Of a DNA stretch of 50,070 nt, positions 7,688 to 16,342 are shown in pieces. The position numbers and the translations under genes are program-made. The notes below the pieces were generated by a model. It ran no database searches. It saw only the letters and a program-made list of their open reading frames with translations, and was not told the DNA's origin. Each line of letters starts with the position of its first letter. Position 1 is the first letter of the stretch. Source of the DNA: Corynebacterium jeikeium (GTDB lineage: Bacteria; Actinomycetota; Actinomycetes; Mycobacteriales; Mycobacteriaceae); the NCBI RefSeq assembly GCF_000738175.1, contig NZ_JFCH01000031.1, positions 1-50,070 of the forward strand, written 5' to 3'.

Positions 7688-8944
7688 ATGCGCATTCTTG
7701 TTATCGGCAGCGGTGCCCGCGAGCACGCACTGGCTTATTCTCTGTCCCTGGATCCCTCCGTCGAACAGGTCCACGTCAGCCCGGGTAACGCCGGCATGAC
7801 GGCCGTGGCCACCCTGCACCCGGACGGCGATCCGGTGGCCCTGGCCCGCAAGATCGAGGCGAACCTGGTGATTATCGGCCCCGAGATCCCACTGGTCGCC
7901 GGTGTTGCCGACGAGCTGCGCGCGGCAGGCTTTGCCGTATTCGGCCCGTCGGCCGCCGCCGCACAGATCGAGGGCTCGAAGGCCTTTGCGAAGGACATCA
8001 TGGCCAAGGCGCAGGTCCGTACCGCCGATGCCGTCGCTGTTCCTGTCGGGTCGAGCGATTCTTTTATTGACGCCACCCTCGACAAGTTCGGCCCAACCTA
8101 CGTTGTCAAGGACGATGGGCTGGCCGGCGGCAAGGGTGTCGTGGTCACGGCCGACCGCGCAGAAGCTCTGGAGCACATTCATGCCGTGCACGCAGGCGGC
8201 AACCCGGTGCTTCTGGAAAGCTTCCTGGACGGCCCCGAGGTTTCCCTGTTCTGCCTGGTGGATGGCGAGACCGTGGTGCCGCTGCTGCCTGCACAGGATT
8301 TCAAGCGAGTGGGGGATAACGACGAAGGCCCGAACACCGGCGGCATGGGCGCCTACACCCCGCTGCCGTGGCTGCCGGAAGACGGCGTGCAGCGCATCGT
8401 GACCGAGGTCGTGGAGCCGGTGGCCAAGCAGATGGTCGCCGAGGGTGTGCCCTTCAACGGCCTGCTGTACGCAGGTCTGGCGTGGGGTAGCGAAGGTCCT
8501 GCTGTGGTGGAGTTCAACTGCCGCTTCGGCGACCCGGAGACTCAGCCCGTGCTGCGTTTGCTGAAGACCCCGCTGGGTGGAGTGCTGAATGCTGTGGCGA
8601 CCGGCAACCTGGACCAGTTGCCGCCGTTGGAGTGGGAGGACGGCTACGCACTGACCGTCGTGCTGGCCGCCGAGAACTATCCGGCCAGCCCGGTTACCGG
8701 CAAGCCGATTGTCGGGGCGGAGCCGGGCAACGAATCCCGGGGCATCTTGGCTGCGGGCGTGGCAGAGCAGAATGGTCAGCTGGTGAGCTCCGGCGGCCGC
8801 GTGCTGAACGTCATCGGCACCGGCGCCACCCTGGCGGAGGCACGCAAGCAGGCCTATGAGACCCTGCAGGGCATCCAGCTGGAAGGTTCGCACTACCGCT
8901 CCGATATCGCTCTTCCCGCAGTTGAGGGCCGCATTTCCATCTAG
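7688..8944 (+). CDS. purD: Phosphoribosylamine--glycine ligase (GARS)
   Basis: A 418-residue ATP-grasp enzyme that joins glycine to 5-phosphoribosylamine using ATP, the second step of IMP synthesis. Seen: N-terminal [15 protein letters not shown] dinucleotide-like loop, the [15 protein letters not shown] segment, the ATP-grasp lid [12 protein letters not shown] (about 140-151) and [11 protein letters not shown] (about 216-226), and the metal-binding [12 protein letters not shown]. Length is that of stand-alone PurD. It heads the scattered purine cluster and is divergent from the HIT gene. The ATG at 7688 follows a TAGACT box by 8 nt with no Shine-Dalgarno, pointing to a leaderless mRNA. Confidence 0.97.
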   Translation: MRILVIGSGAREHALAYSLSLDPSVEQVHVSPGNAGMTAVATLHPDGDPVALARKIEANLVIIGPEIPLVAGVADELRAAGFAVFGPSAAAAQIEGSKAFAKDIMAKAQVRTADAVAVPVGSSDSFIDATLDKFGPTYVVKDDGLAGGKGVVVTADRAEALEHIHAVHAGGNPVLLESFLDGPEVSLFCLVDGETVVPLLPAQDFKRVGDNDEGPNTGGMGAYTPLPWLPEDGVQRIVTEVVEPVAKQMVAEGVPFNGLLYAGLAWGSEGPAVVEFNCRFGDPETQPVLRLLKTPLGGVLNAVATGNLDQLPPLEWEDGYALTVVLAAENYPASPVTGKPIVGAEPGNESRGILAAGVAEQNGQLVSSGGRVLNVIGTGATLAEARKQAYETLQGIQLEGSHYRSDIALPAVEGRISI

Positions 8945-9016
8945 TGCCCGAACGCTGTTTTGGCAGTATTTGGGTGTAAAGATTGCATAAGGGTTTCGCA
9001 CTGGGTGCAATGGGTT

Positions 9017-9022
9017 TAAGGT
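9017..9022 (+). promoter_or_regulatory. -10 element of the potassium transporter operon
   Basis: TAAGGT ends 8 nt before the GTG at 9031; same leaderless geometry as purD. Confidence 0.4.
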
Positions 9023-9030
9023 AACCTTTT

Positions 9031-10395
9031 GTGATTGCACACCCAGGCGAAAATCGCCGACGGGACTGGCAAGGCTTCAGTCCCGCGCAGCTGGTCTCCG
9101 TCAGTTTCCTGCTGCTTATCCTCGCGGGCACAGCGCTGTTGCTGCTGCCCATATCCCGCAGCGGGCCGGAGAGCCCGGAGTTCACCACCGCTCTTTTCAC
9201 CGCCACGTCGGCCACCTGCCTGACCGGTCTCACCGTCGTGGACACCGCGACCTACTGGTCCCATTTCGGGCAGGTCGTCATCATGCTGCTGATCCAGGTC
9301 GGAGGCCTCGGCATCATGACACTCGCCACGGTGGTGAGCTTCGTTTTGGCTGGACAGATGGGCGTCAAAGGGCGCCTGCGTGCCGCCGCGGAACAACGCG
9401 GAAGGAACCTGGGCGAAATCCGCACCATCATCTTCGGCACCATCGGCTTCTCCCTGGCCACTGAGCTGGTGATAGCCATTGTGCTGACCTTCCGCTTTGC
9501 CTCTGGCTATGGCTACGGCTTCCTGCCGGCGGTGTGGGAGGGTACGTTCCACGCGATCTCCGCGTTCAACAACGCTGGCTTCGGCCTGCGCTCCGACAAC
9601 CTCATGCCCTATGTCAACGACGCGGGCATCATACTGCCCATCGCCGCTGGCATCGTCATCGGCGGCCTGGGTTTCCCCGTGTTGCTGGAACTGCGGGCGC
9701 GGTGGCGTTCGAAGGTGAAGCACCCGCCATCACTGACCTTGATCTTCACGCTCACCGGCACCGCGATCCTGCTGCTGGTGGGTACGGTCGGCTTCGCGCT
9801 GATGGAGTGGACCAACGCCCTGCGCGACCTCACGCCGCTATCGGCGCTGCAGGCGGCGTTCTTCCACTCCGTTTCCTCCCGCACGGCCGGCTTCAACTCG
9901 GTGGATCTGACGGAGCTGCGTCCATCCTCGCTGATGCTGACGGATTTCCTGATGTTCATCGGCGGCGGCTCGGGCGGCACTGCGGGCGGTGTGAAGGTGA
10001 CGACCGCCGCAGTGCTGGTGGCTGTGTTGATCGCGGAGGTGCGCGGCGACGAGCAGCTCCTGGTCACCGGCCGGCGCATTCCGAGCCGCATCGTGCGCCA
10101 AGCCATGGCGGTATTCATGATGGCCTTCCTAGTGGTCGGAGTATCCATCATGGCGCTGCAACTTTTGCTGCCACAGTACGACTCCCACCAGATCACCTTC
10201 GAGACCATCTCCGCTTTCGCCACCGTGGGTCTGACCACCGGCATCACCCCGGAGCTGCCGGACTTCGCCCGCATATGGCTGGTCGTGCTGATGTACCTCG
10301 GACGCATTGGGCCCATCACCGTGGTCGCGGCTCTGGCCGCCCGCACTAACCAACGCCTCTATTCCTACCCAGTAGAAAGGCCGTTCATTGGCTAA
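9031..10395 (+). CDS. ktrB: Trk/Ktr-type potassium transporter, membrane subunit
   Basis: A 454-residue polytopic membrane protein of the TrkH/KtrB superfamily, taking up K+ through four pore-loop repeats. The four loops can be seen as ATSATCLTGL, HAISAFNNAGFGL, HSVSSRTAGFNS and ISAFATVGLTTG, each with the conserved filter glycine. The GGGSGGTAGGVKVTT segment forms the intramembrane gate region found in KtrB. Length suits KtrB better than the larger TrkH. It begins at GTG 9031 and overlaps the regulatory subunit gene by 8 bp, so the two are co-translated. The start is supported by the -10-like box 8 nt upstream and by the hydrophilic N-terminus before the first helix. Confidence 0.9.
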   Translation: MIAHPGENRRRDWQGFSPAQLVSVSFLLLILAGTALLLLPISRSGPESPEFTTALFTATSATCLTGLTVVDTATYWSHFGQVVIMLLIQVGGLGIMTLATVVSFVLAGQMGVKGRLRAAAEQRGRNLGEIRTIIFGTIGFSLATELVIAIVLTFRFASGYGYGFLPAVWEGTFHAISAFNNAGFGLRSDNLMPYVNDAGIILPIAAGIVIGGLGFPVLLELRARWRSKVKHPPSLTLIFTLTGTAILLLVGTVGFALMEWTNALRDLTPLSALQAAFFHSVSSRTAGFNSVDLTELRPSSLMLTDFLMFIGGGSGGTAGGVKVTTAAVLVAVLIAEVRGDEQLLVTGRRIPSRIVRQAMAVFMMAFLVVGVSIMALQLLLPQYDSHQITFETISAFATVGLTTGITPELPDFARIWLVVLMYLGRIGPITVVAALAARTNQRLYSYPVERPFIG

Positions 10396-11047
10396 GTTCT
10401 TTTCCCGCCCCGCTAACCCTCCCGTCGTCATCATCGGCCTGGGCCGCTTCGGCATGGCCCTCGGCGAAGAACTCGTGCAGTCCGGCGTGGAGGTGCTGGG
10501 TATCGACGTGGACGAAGCTGTGGTGACGAAAGCCGCCCCGCTGCTGACACACGCGGTCATCGCCGAGACCACCGATCAGGATGCGCTGCGCCAGCTCGGG
10601 GTGCAGGATGCCCACCGTGTTGTAATCGGCATCGGTTCAGACATGGGGGCGTCACTACTTACGGCTTCCGCCGTGATGGACCTCGGGGTGCCCAACGTCT
10701 GGGCGAAGGCAGACAACCAGCAACACGCGAAGATCCTGACGCAGATAGGTGTGCACCACGTCGTGCGCCCCGAAAGGGATACCGGGCGGCGCGTGGCGCA
10801 CCTGATCGCAGGCCACGTGCAGGAATACATCGAGTTCGACCGCGACTTTGCGATGGCCAAGCTGGCGCCGCCACTGCACATGCACGGTCGCAAGGTGGAG
10901 GAGACACCGCAGGGGATCGCTATCGTCGCGGTGCGTTCGGCGGACGGGCACTTTTCTACTCCGCCGGCGGGGTATGTGATTCGCTCCGGCGACCTGGTGA
11001 TTGCCGCGGGGCGGATCAAGGACCTGGATAAGTTTGCGGATTCCTAA
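10388..11047 (+). CDS. ktrA: Trk/Ktr potassium transport regulatory subunit (RCK)
   Basis: A 219-residue cytoplasmic RCK protein that gates the membrane subunit encoded just upstream. The Rossmann nucleotide-binding motif VVIIGLGRFGMALGEEL is at about residues 14-30, with the acidic end of the second strand at GIDVDE. The N-terminal domain runs to about 140. The TrkA-C domain follows (about 145-219), ending GDLVIAAGRIKDLDKF. In other Ktr systems the C domain can bind c-di-AMP; whether this one does cannot be seen. The TTG at 10388 lies inside the end of the ktrB-like gene (8-bp overlap), giving translational coupling. Length matches KtrA. Confidence 0.9.
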   Translation: MAKFFSRPANPPVVIIGLGRFGMALGEELVQSGVEVLGIDVDEAVVTKAAPLLTHAVIAETTDQDALRQLGVQDAHRVVIGIGSDMGASLLTASAVMDLGVPNVWAKADNQQHAKILTQIGVHHVVRPERDTGRRVAHLIAGHVQEYIEFDRDFAMAKLAPPLHMHGRKVEETPQGIAIVAVRSADGHFSTPPAGYVIRSGDLVIAAGRIKDLDKFADS

Positions 11048-11063
11048 AAGCCAGCGGTACGCA

Positions 11064-11069
11064 TAAACT
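11064..11069 (+). promoter_or_regulatory. -10 element of purB
   Basis: TAAACT ends 7 nt before the GTG at 11077, indicating leaderless transcription of purB separate from the potassium operon. Confidence 0.45.
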
Positions 11070-11076
11070 CGGGGAC

Positions 11077-12507
11077 GTGCCTGCTAAGAAAAATATTTCC
11101 AACGTCCTTGCCAACCGCTACGCCTCCCCGGAGATGACCGCCATTTGGTCCCCGGAGGACAAGATCATCATGGAGCGCAAGCTCTGGATCTCCGTCATGA
11201 AGGCTCAAGCTGACCTCGGGGTCGATGTCCCGGCCGAGGCTATCGAGGCCTACGAGAAGGTCATCGAGAACGTAGACCTTGCATCCATCGCCGAACGCGA
11301 AAAAGTCACCCGCCACGACGTGAAGGCCCGCATCGAGGAATTCAACGCGCTGGCCGGCCAGGAACACATCCACAAGGGCATGACCTCCCGCGACTTGACG
11401 GAGAATGTGGAACAGCTGCAGATCTTCAGCTCCCTGCAGCTGGCCCGCGACAAGGCAGTTGCCGTCCTGGCCCGCATCGGCCGCCGCGCGGCGGAGAACC
11501 AGTCGCTGGTGATGGCTGGGCGCTCCCACAACGTGGCCGCCCAGGCAACGACCTTGGGCAAGCGCTTTGCCTCCGCCGCCGATGAGCTGCTGGTGGGGCT
11601 CGAGCGCATCGAGGACCTGCTGGGCCGCTACCCGCTGCGTGGTATCAAGGGGCCGATGGGAACCAGCCAGGACATGCTGGACCTGGTGGGCGGCGACGAG
11701 TCCAAGCTGGCGGCGCTGGAAAGCACCATCGCCGAGAACCTAGGCTTCTCCCGCGTATTCGATTCCGTTGGCCAGGTTTACCCGCGCAGCCTGGACATGG
11801 ACGCGCTGAGCGCCCTGGCTCAGATCGGCGCCGCCCTGTCCTCGCTGTCGATGACGATTCGTCTGATGGCGGGTAACGAGACCGTCACGGAGGGCTTCAA
11901 GGAAGGCCAGGTCGGTTCCTCCGCCATGCCGCACAAGATGAACGCCCGCTCCTGCGAGCGCGTGGGCGGCATGCAGGTTCTGCTGCGCGGCTATCTAACC
12001 ATGGCCGCCGACTTGGCCGGCGCGCAGTGGAACGAGGGCGACGTGTTCTGCTCTGTGGTTCGTCGCGTTGCTCTTCCGGACGCCTTCTTTACCTTCGACG
12101 GCATGTGTGAGACCTTCCTGACCGTCTTGGACGAGTTCGGGGTTTTCCCGGCGATGATCGACCGAGAGCTGGAGCGCTACCTGCCGTTCCTGGCCACCAC
12201 GCGCATCCTGATGGCGGCCGTGCGCGCCGGGGTCGGCCGCGAGACGGCCCACGAGTTGATCAAGGAGCACGCCGTGGCGGTGGCGCTGAACATGCGCGAG
12301 AACGGCGGCGACCAGGATCTGGTGCAGCGCCTCGCGGGCGACGACCGCTTCCCGCTGGACGAGCCGCAGCTGGAGGAGGCACTGGCGGATCGCCACGCAT
12401 TCATCGGCGCGGCCGAATCTCAAGTATCCCGCGTTCTGGCGCGCATCGAGGAAGTTAAGAATCGTCACCCAGAGGCCGCTGCTTACACGCCGGGCGAGAT
12501 CCTTTAG
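11077..12507 (+). CDS. purB: Adenylosuccinate lyase
   Basis: A 476-residue member of the fumarase/aspartase superfamily. It cleaves SAICAR to AICAR and adenylosuccinate to AMP, releasing fumarate in both reactions. The superfamily signature [10 protein letters not shown] is present (about residues 278-287), with [11 protein letters not shown] and [18 protein letters not shown] marking the other two active-site regions. It starts at GTG 11077 with [20 protein letters not shown]. It lies between the potassium operon and purC; its own leaderless-type promoter box (TAAACT) suggests it is transcribed independently. Length is typical for actinobacterial PurB. Confidence 0.97.
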   Translation: MPAKKNISNVLANRYASPEMTAIWSPEDKIIMERKLWISVMKAQADLGVDVPAEAIEAYEKVIENVDLASIAEREKVTRHDVKARIEEFNALAGQEHIHKGMTSRDLTENVEQLQIFSSLQLARDKAVAVLARIGRRAAENQSLVMAGRSHNVAAQATTLGKRFASAADELLVGLERIEDLLGRYPLRGIKGPMGTSQDMLDLVGGDESKLAALESTIAENLGFSRVFDSVGQVYPRSLDMDALSALAQIGAALSSLSMTIRLMAGNETVTEGFKEGQVGSSAMPHKMNARSCERVGGMQVLLRGYLTMAADLAGAQWNEGDVFCSVVRRVALPDAFFTFDGMCETFLTVLDEFGVFPAMIDRELERYLPFLATTRILMAAVRAGVGRETAHELIKEHAVAVALNMRENGGDQDLVQRLAGDDRFPLDEPQLEEALADRHAFIGAAESQVSRVLARIEEVKNRHPEAAAYTPGEIL

Positions 12508-12570
12508 CTGCGCAAACGCCGAAGATTCGCACAGTTCCGGCCACAAATAGTCAAATGCCTGGTACAGGGC

Positions 12571-12576
12571 TACACT
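12571..12576 (+). promoter_or_regulatory. -10 element of purC
   Basis: TACACT ends 8 nt before the ATG at 12585 and lies downstream of the alternative ATG at 12555, so it argues for 12585 as the real start. Confidence 0.5.
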
Positions 12577-12584
12577 GTCTACTC

Positions 12585-13478
12585 ATGCGTCCAGAATTGT
12601 GCGAGTACGAGCACCATTCCGCAGGTAAAGTGCGGGAGATCTATGAGGTCGACGAAGACAACCTGCTGATGGTTGTCAGCGACCGGATCAGTGCCTACGA
12701 CTACGTCCTTGATACCGAGATCCCAGACAAGGGTCGGGTGCTCACTGCCGTGAGCGCTTTTTTCTTTGACGAGATTGATTTCCCAAACCACCTAGCCGGT
12801 GCGATGGATGACGAGCGGATCCCCGAGTACGTCCTCGGCCGCGCCATGCTGTGCAAGAAGCTGGATATGATCCCCTTCGAGTGCGTGGCCCGCGGCTACC
12901 TGACCGGCTCTGGCCTGAAGGAGTACCAGGAAACCGGCAGCGTGTGCGGCGTGGAGCTGCCCGAGGGGCTCGTGGAGGCTTCCCGCCTGCCGGAGCCGAT
13001 CTTCACCCCGGCCACTAAGGCGGAACTGGGCGACCACGACGAGAACGTGAGCTTCGACGTGGTCGTCGAGGCGCTGGGGGAGGAGCGCGCCAACGAGCTG
13101 CGCGAGGCCACCCTCTCGATCTACAAGAAGGCCGCCGCCATCGCCGAGGAGCGCGGCCTGATTCTGGCCGACACCAAGTTCGAGTTCGGCCTGGATGCCG
13201 ACGGCACCCTGGTGCTGGCCGACGAGGTGCTGACCCCGGACTCTTCCCGCTACTGGCCCGCCGAGGGCTACGAGGAGGGCAAGGTGCAGCCCAGCTTCGA
13301 TAAGCAGTATGTGCGCAACTGGCTAACCGGTCCGAAGTCCGGCTGGGACAAGTCCGAGGGCACGCCCCCGCCGCCGCTGCCGGGCTCCGTGGTGGAGGCC
13401 ACCCGCTCCCGCTACATCGAGGCCTACGAGAAACTCTCCGGCAAGCGCTTCTCCGACTGGATCGGCCAGTGCGTCTAA
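12585..13478 (+). CDS. purC: SAICAR synthase
   Basis: A 297-residue enzyme that joins CAIR and aspartate with ATP to give SAICAR. Seen: SGKVREIY-type N-terminus ([29 protein letters not shown]), the [16 protein letters not shown] segment and the signature LADTKFEFG...[15 protein letters not shown]. The ATG at 12585 ([10 protein letters not shown]) is chosen over the upstream ATG at 12555, because homologues begin MRPxL and because a TACACT promoter box sits between the two. The message is probably leaderless. A strong intrinsic terminator follows about 43 bp after the stop, separating purC from the ABC operon. Confidence 0.96.
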   Translation: MRPELCEYEHHSAGKVREIYEVDEDNLLMVVSDRISAYDYVLDTEIPDKGRVLTAVSAFFFDEIDFPNHLAGAMDDERIPEYVLGRAMLCKKLDMIPFECVARGYLTGSGLKEYQETGSVCGVELPEGLVEASRLPEPIFTPATKAELGDHDENVSFDVVVEALGEERANELREATLSIYKKAAAIAEERGLILADTKFEFGLDADGTLVLADEVLTPDSSRYWPAEGYEEGKVQPSFDKQYVRNWLTGPKSGWDKSEGTPPPPLPGSVVEATRSRYIEAYEKLSGKRFSDWIGQCV

Positions 13479-13520
13479 TCACCTATAGAGTCGTTCGAGT
13501 TCGGCCTCGCCTTTAGATCT

Positions 13521-13547
13521 AGCCCCCACGAACGTGGGGGCTTTCTT
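13521..13547 (+). terminator. Intrinsic terminator of purC
   Basis: AGCCCCCAC-GAAC-GTGGGGGCT (9-bp perfect stem, 4-nt loop, 13521-13542) followed by TTTCTT. Confidence 0.9.
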
Positions 13548-13627
13548 CTGTCTAGTGGTCATTTGAGCCTTTTTTAAACCCGTTTGCCCTGCATACGGGG
13601 CTGTTCTGGACTAGTGTGACGAACACA

Positions 13628-13727
13628 GGCGCCTTAGCCCTCCGGCGGCAAAGGGGCATTTTTCGTTTCTGCTGCGTCGCCGTGCAAAGTCGCAAGCCCG
13701 TGGCGTAGAGGGCTGGACAGTGGCGCC
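13628..13727 (+). ncRNA. Possible structured leader RNA of the ABC operon
   Basis: Nested complementary segments span about 100 nt just before the operon: GGCGCC 13628-13633 with GGCGCC 13722-13727, then AGCCCT 13636-13641 with AGGGCT 13709-13714, and inside these CGGCG 13643-13647 with CGCCG 13678-13682, leaving a branch at 13683-13708. The outer stem closes 17 nt before the ATG at 13745. This shape resembles a riboswitch or attenuator, but it does not match the conserved cores of classes I can recall. Short complementary segments also occur by chance in GC-rich DNA, so this is a candidate only. Confidence 0.3.
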
Positions 13728-13744
13728 CTCATCGAGAGACTTCT

Positions 13745-14383
13745 ATGGTTGAATTCATCTCCAGTCGCTGGACGGATATTCTGTTCAAGGCTTATCAACA
13801 TGCCAGTTTGGTGATTCAGTCTGTAGCTATCGCAACCATCATCGCTTTAGCCGTTGCTGTTCTGGTCACCCGCTATTCCAAACTCGCACCATTCGCCAAC
13901 GCATTTTCGGCGATTGGCCTAACGCTTCCCTCTTTTGCTCTGCTGGGTCTTTTGATCCCTCTGATGGGCATTGGCACCATGCCCGCGGTAATTGCCGTTG
14001 TGTTTTACGCAGTGCTGCCGATTTTGCGTAACGCAGTCGTGGGCCTTCAAGCAGTAGACCTGGTGTTGGTTGAATCTGCCCGTGGGCAGGGAATGGGCGC
14101 TCTGGGGACTTTCTTCAAAGTCGAGTTTCCCCTGGCTTGGCCCGTAATTATGACGGGCATTCGAGTATCTACTCAGATGTCCATGGGTGTGGCCGCCATC
14201 GCCGCCTATGTTCTGGGCCCCGGCTTCGGAAGCTACATTTTCCGCGGCCTTGCCCAAGCGGGTGGTCAAAATGCCATGTACTACGCGATTGTCGGCACCG
14301 TGGGTGTGGTCATCGTTGCACTGATTGTCGATGCGGCACTAGTACTGCTCGGCCGGGTCACGACTTCGAAGGGAATTCGCTAA
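13745..14383 (+). CDS. OpuC/OsmW-type ABC transporter permease
   Basis: A 212-residue inner-membrane permease of the glycine betaine/carnitine/choline family. Five or six hydrophobic segments are visible, and the EAA-like coupling loop reads LVLVESARGQGMGALGTFFKVEFPLAWPVIMTGI. Together with the second permease, ATPase and binding protein encoded downstream it should import an osmoprotectant or related quaternary amine. It begins at ATG 13745 after a long, possibly structured leader. Its stop overlaps the ATPase start by one base (TAATG). Codon use is visibly less GC-rich than in the flanking purine genes. The exact substrate cannot be read from this subunit. Confidence 0.9.
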   Translation: MVEFISSRWTDILFKAYQHASLVIQSVAIATIIALAVAVLVTRYSKLAPFANAFSAIGLTLPSFALLGLLIPLMGIGTMPAVIAVVFYAVLPILRNAVVGLQAVDLVLVESARGQGMGALGTFFKVEFPLAWPVIMTGIRVSTQMSMGVAAIAAYVLGPGFGSYIFRGLAQAGGQNAMYYAIVGTVGVVIVALIVDAALVLLGRVTTSKGIR

Positions 14384-15576
14384 TGTCCGATTCAAATCCT
14401 GTCCAGAACACTAATAGTCCACGCATCAACACTGCGACCGGTGTGACGCTCGAATTCAAGGACATTGTCAAGCAATACCCCGGGCAGAAAGCTCCTGCGG
14501 TAAAGAAGCTTAATTTGAAAATCAATGCAGGCGAGTCCGTCATGTTTGTCGGCCCCTCTGGCTGCGGCAAGACTACTTCTCTGAAGATGATCAACCGCCT
14601 CATCGAGCCCACCAGTGGGCAGATCCTCATCGACGGCAAAAATGTAGTGGACAGTAACGTCTCGGAGCTTCGCCGCTCTATCGGTTATGTCATTCAGGGA
14701 GGTAGCCTGCTGCCTCACCTTACCGTGGCCCAGAACGTCGCGATCGTCCCCAAGCTGCTCAAATGGGACAAGAAACGCATAGCTGCTCGCTGCGACGAGC
14801 TATTGGAGATGGTCGGACTTAACCCGAACCTATACCGCGACCGCTATCCGCGTGAGCTTTCGGGCGGCCAGCAGCAGCGTGTGGGCGTTGCGAGAGGTCT
14901 GGCCGCTGACCCGCCGGTGCTTCTTATGGATGAGCCGTTTGGTGCAGTGGATCCCATCACCCGCCAGCGCTTGCAGGACGAACTTTTGAGCATTCAAGAC
15001 GAGCTGCGTAAGACCATCGTCTGCGTTACCCACGACATCGATGAGGCCATCAAACTGGGCGATCGAATTGTCATCTTCCGAGAACAAGCTGAAATTGCCC
15101 AGTTCGACACTCCGGAAGCAATCCTGTCCGACCCCGCTGATGATTACGTCGCGGACTTCGTTGGTTCTGGTTCGAAGTTGAAGCAGCTATCGCTGTTGCG
15201 TGTTGACGATGTGGGGCTTAGTGACGCCCCCACATGCCGCGTAGGTGAGGCCGTCAGTGAAGTAGTCGAGAAAGTCGAAGCGCAGGGAGAGGACCATGTG
15301 GTGATTCTGGATGATCAGAACCGACCACAGGAGTGGCTGTTTTTGCGGACGCTGAAGCACCACGACAAGGTTCCGGCAGCTACCCACGAATTGGAGACAG
15401 TAATCGATCGCCGCTCCACCTTGAACAACGCTTTGGATACCATGCTGATGTCCAGCCACGGCGGGGCGATGGTTACGGAGCGTGGCCGGTACGTGGGCGT
15501 GATTCGCTATGACGATGTGACGGACTATGTCCGAGCGACCCGCGAGGAAACGCGTGGGGTGGGGGAGGGCGCATGA
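14383..15576 (+). CDS. OpuC-type ABC transporter ATPase with CBS domains
   Basis: A 397-residue ATP-binding subunit. Walker A is GPSGCGKTT, the signature [16 protein letters not shown], Walker B VLLMDEPFGAVDP and the switch His in THDIDEA. The C-terminal 130 residues (from about 265) form a tandem CBS-like region, as in OpuCA/ProV, where it senses ionic strength or c-di-AMP. The ATG at 14383 (MSDSNPVQN) is chosen because it overlaps the upstream stop as TAATG and starts the conserved domain at the right distance; the longer frame from 14137 would lie within the permease gene. The end overlaps the next permease by 4 bp (ATGA). Confidence 0.93.
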   Translation: MSDSNPVQNTNSPRINTATGVTLEFKDIVKQYPGQKAPAVKKLNLKINAGESVMFVGPSGCGKTTSLKMINRLIEPTSGQILIDGKNVVDSNVSELRRSIGYVIQGGSLLPHLTVAQNVAIVPKLLKWDKKRIAARCDELLEMVGLNPNLYRDRYPRELSGGQQQRVGVARGLAADPPVLLMDEPFGAVDPITRQRLQDELLSIQDELRKTIVCVTHDIDEAIKLGDRIVIFREQAEIAQFDTPEAILSDPADDYVADFVGSGSKLKQLSLLRVDDVGLSDAPTCRVGEAVSEVVEKVEAQGEDHVVILDDQNRPQEWLFLRTLKHHDKVPAATHELETVIDRRSTLNNALDTMLMSSHGGAMVTERGRYVGVIRYDDVTDYVRATREETRGVGEGA

Positions 15577-16340
15577 GTACCCCACAGAAAAGCACAGTAA
15601 AGCGCGTTATCTCCGCAGAGGACAAGATTCTGCTCATCGGCCTGCCTATCATCGTCGCTGCCGGATTGATCGGTTGGGCAATTTGGCGAAATACCGCTGA
15701 CTTGGGTGACGTGGAAGAGCGGCAGCTGGCATGGGGAACTGTGCTGGAGCTAACTCGCCAGCATCTCCTGCTCGTTGCCATCTGCGCGGTGATTGTTCTG
15801 GTGCTGGCCATCCCCGCGGGGATTCTTTTCACCCGTCCGAAGCTGCAATTCTTGGCACCGATCGTCACTGGAATTGCCAACGCGGGGCAGTCCGCCCCAG
15901 TCATCGGTGTGATTGTGCTGTTGGCTATGTGGATCGCTTTCGGTATCCCCGTCGCAGTCCTCTCGCTTTCTCTTTATGCCTTCCTGCCCGTGTTGTCTAA
16001 CACTATCGCTGGACTCCGCGGGGTCGACCCCACTCTGATCGAATCCGCCCGCGGAATGGGAATGACCAATTGGCAAGTCTTGCGACAGGTTGAGCTGCCT
16101 TTGGCGTTGCCGATCATCATGACGGGCGTGCGAACTGCACTGGTGTTGCTTGCAGGTACAGCGTCCTTCGCCACGTTCATTGATGCTGGCGGGTTGGGCG
16201 CGCTGATTCAGACGGGTATTACCCTGTATCGCTTCCGCATTCTCGTGTCCGGCGCACTTCTCATTGCCTTGTTGGCACTGGTAGTGGAGTGGTTGGGACG
16301 CCTAGCAGAGGTTTATCTCAAGCCGAAGGGGCTGGAATAG
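15573..16340 (+). CDS. OpuC-type ABC transporter permease, second subunit
   Basis: A 255-residue permease with an N-terminal hydrophilic tail, TM1 near residues 20-40 and a typical five-helix core. The EAA loop is seen as PTLIESARGMGMTNWQVLRQVELPLALPIIMTGV. The C-terminus is hydrophobic then basic. It pairs with the permease at 13745 to make a heteromeric channel. The ATG overlaps the ATPase stop (ATGA) and its own stop lies 2 nt before the binding-protein ATG, so all four genes form one tightly coupled operon. Two distinct permeases are normal for OpuC/OsmU-type systems. Confidence 0.92.
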   Translation: MSTPQKSTVKRVISAEDKILLIGLPIIVAAGLIGWAIWRNTADLGDVEERQLAWGTVLELTRQHLLLVAICAVIVLVLAIPAGILFTRPKLQFLAPIVTGIANAGQSAPVIGVIVLLAMWIAFGIPVAVLSLSLYAFLPVLSNTIAGLRGVDPTLIESARGMGMTNWQVLRQVELPLALPIIMTGVRTALVLLAGTASFATFIDAGGLGALIQTGITLYRFRILVSGALLIALLALVVEWLGRLAEVYLKPKGLE

Positions 16341-16342
16341 AA

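Noticed and set aside
7673..9040. A 455-codon antisense frame over purD
   Set aside because: Same shadow effect; it spans the purD gene and its promoter and has no recognisable domain.
13628..13727. A known riboswitch class before the ABC operon
   Set aside because: I compared it by eye with the cores of ydaO (c-di-AMP), ykkC (guanidine), GEMM (c-di-GMP), glycine, SAM and cobalamin elements and saw no match, so no class is named.
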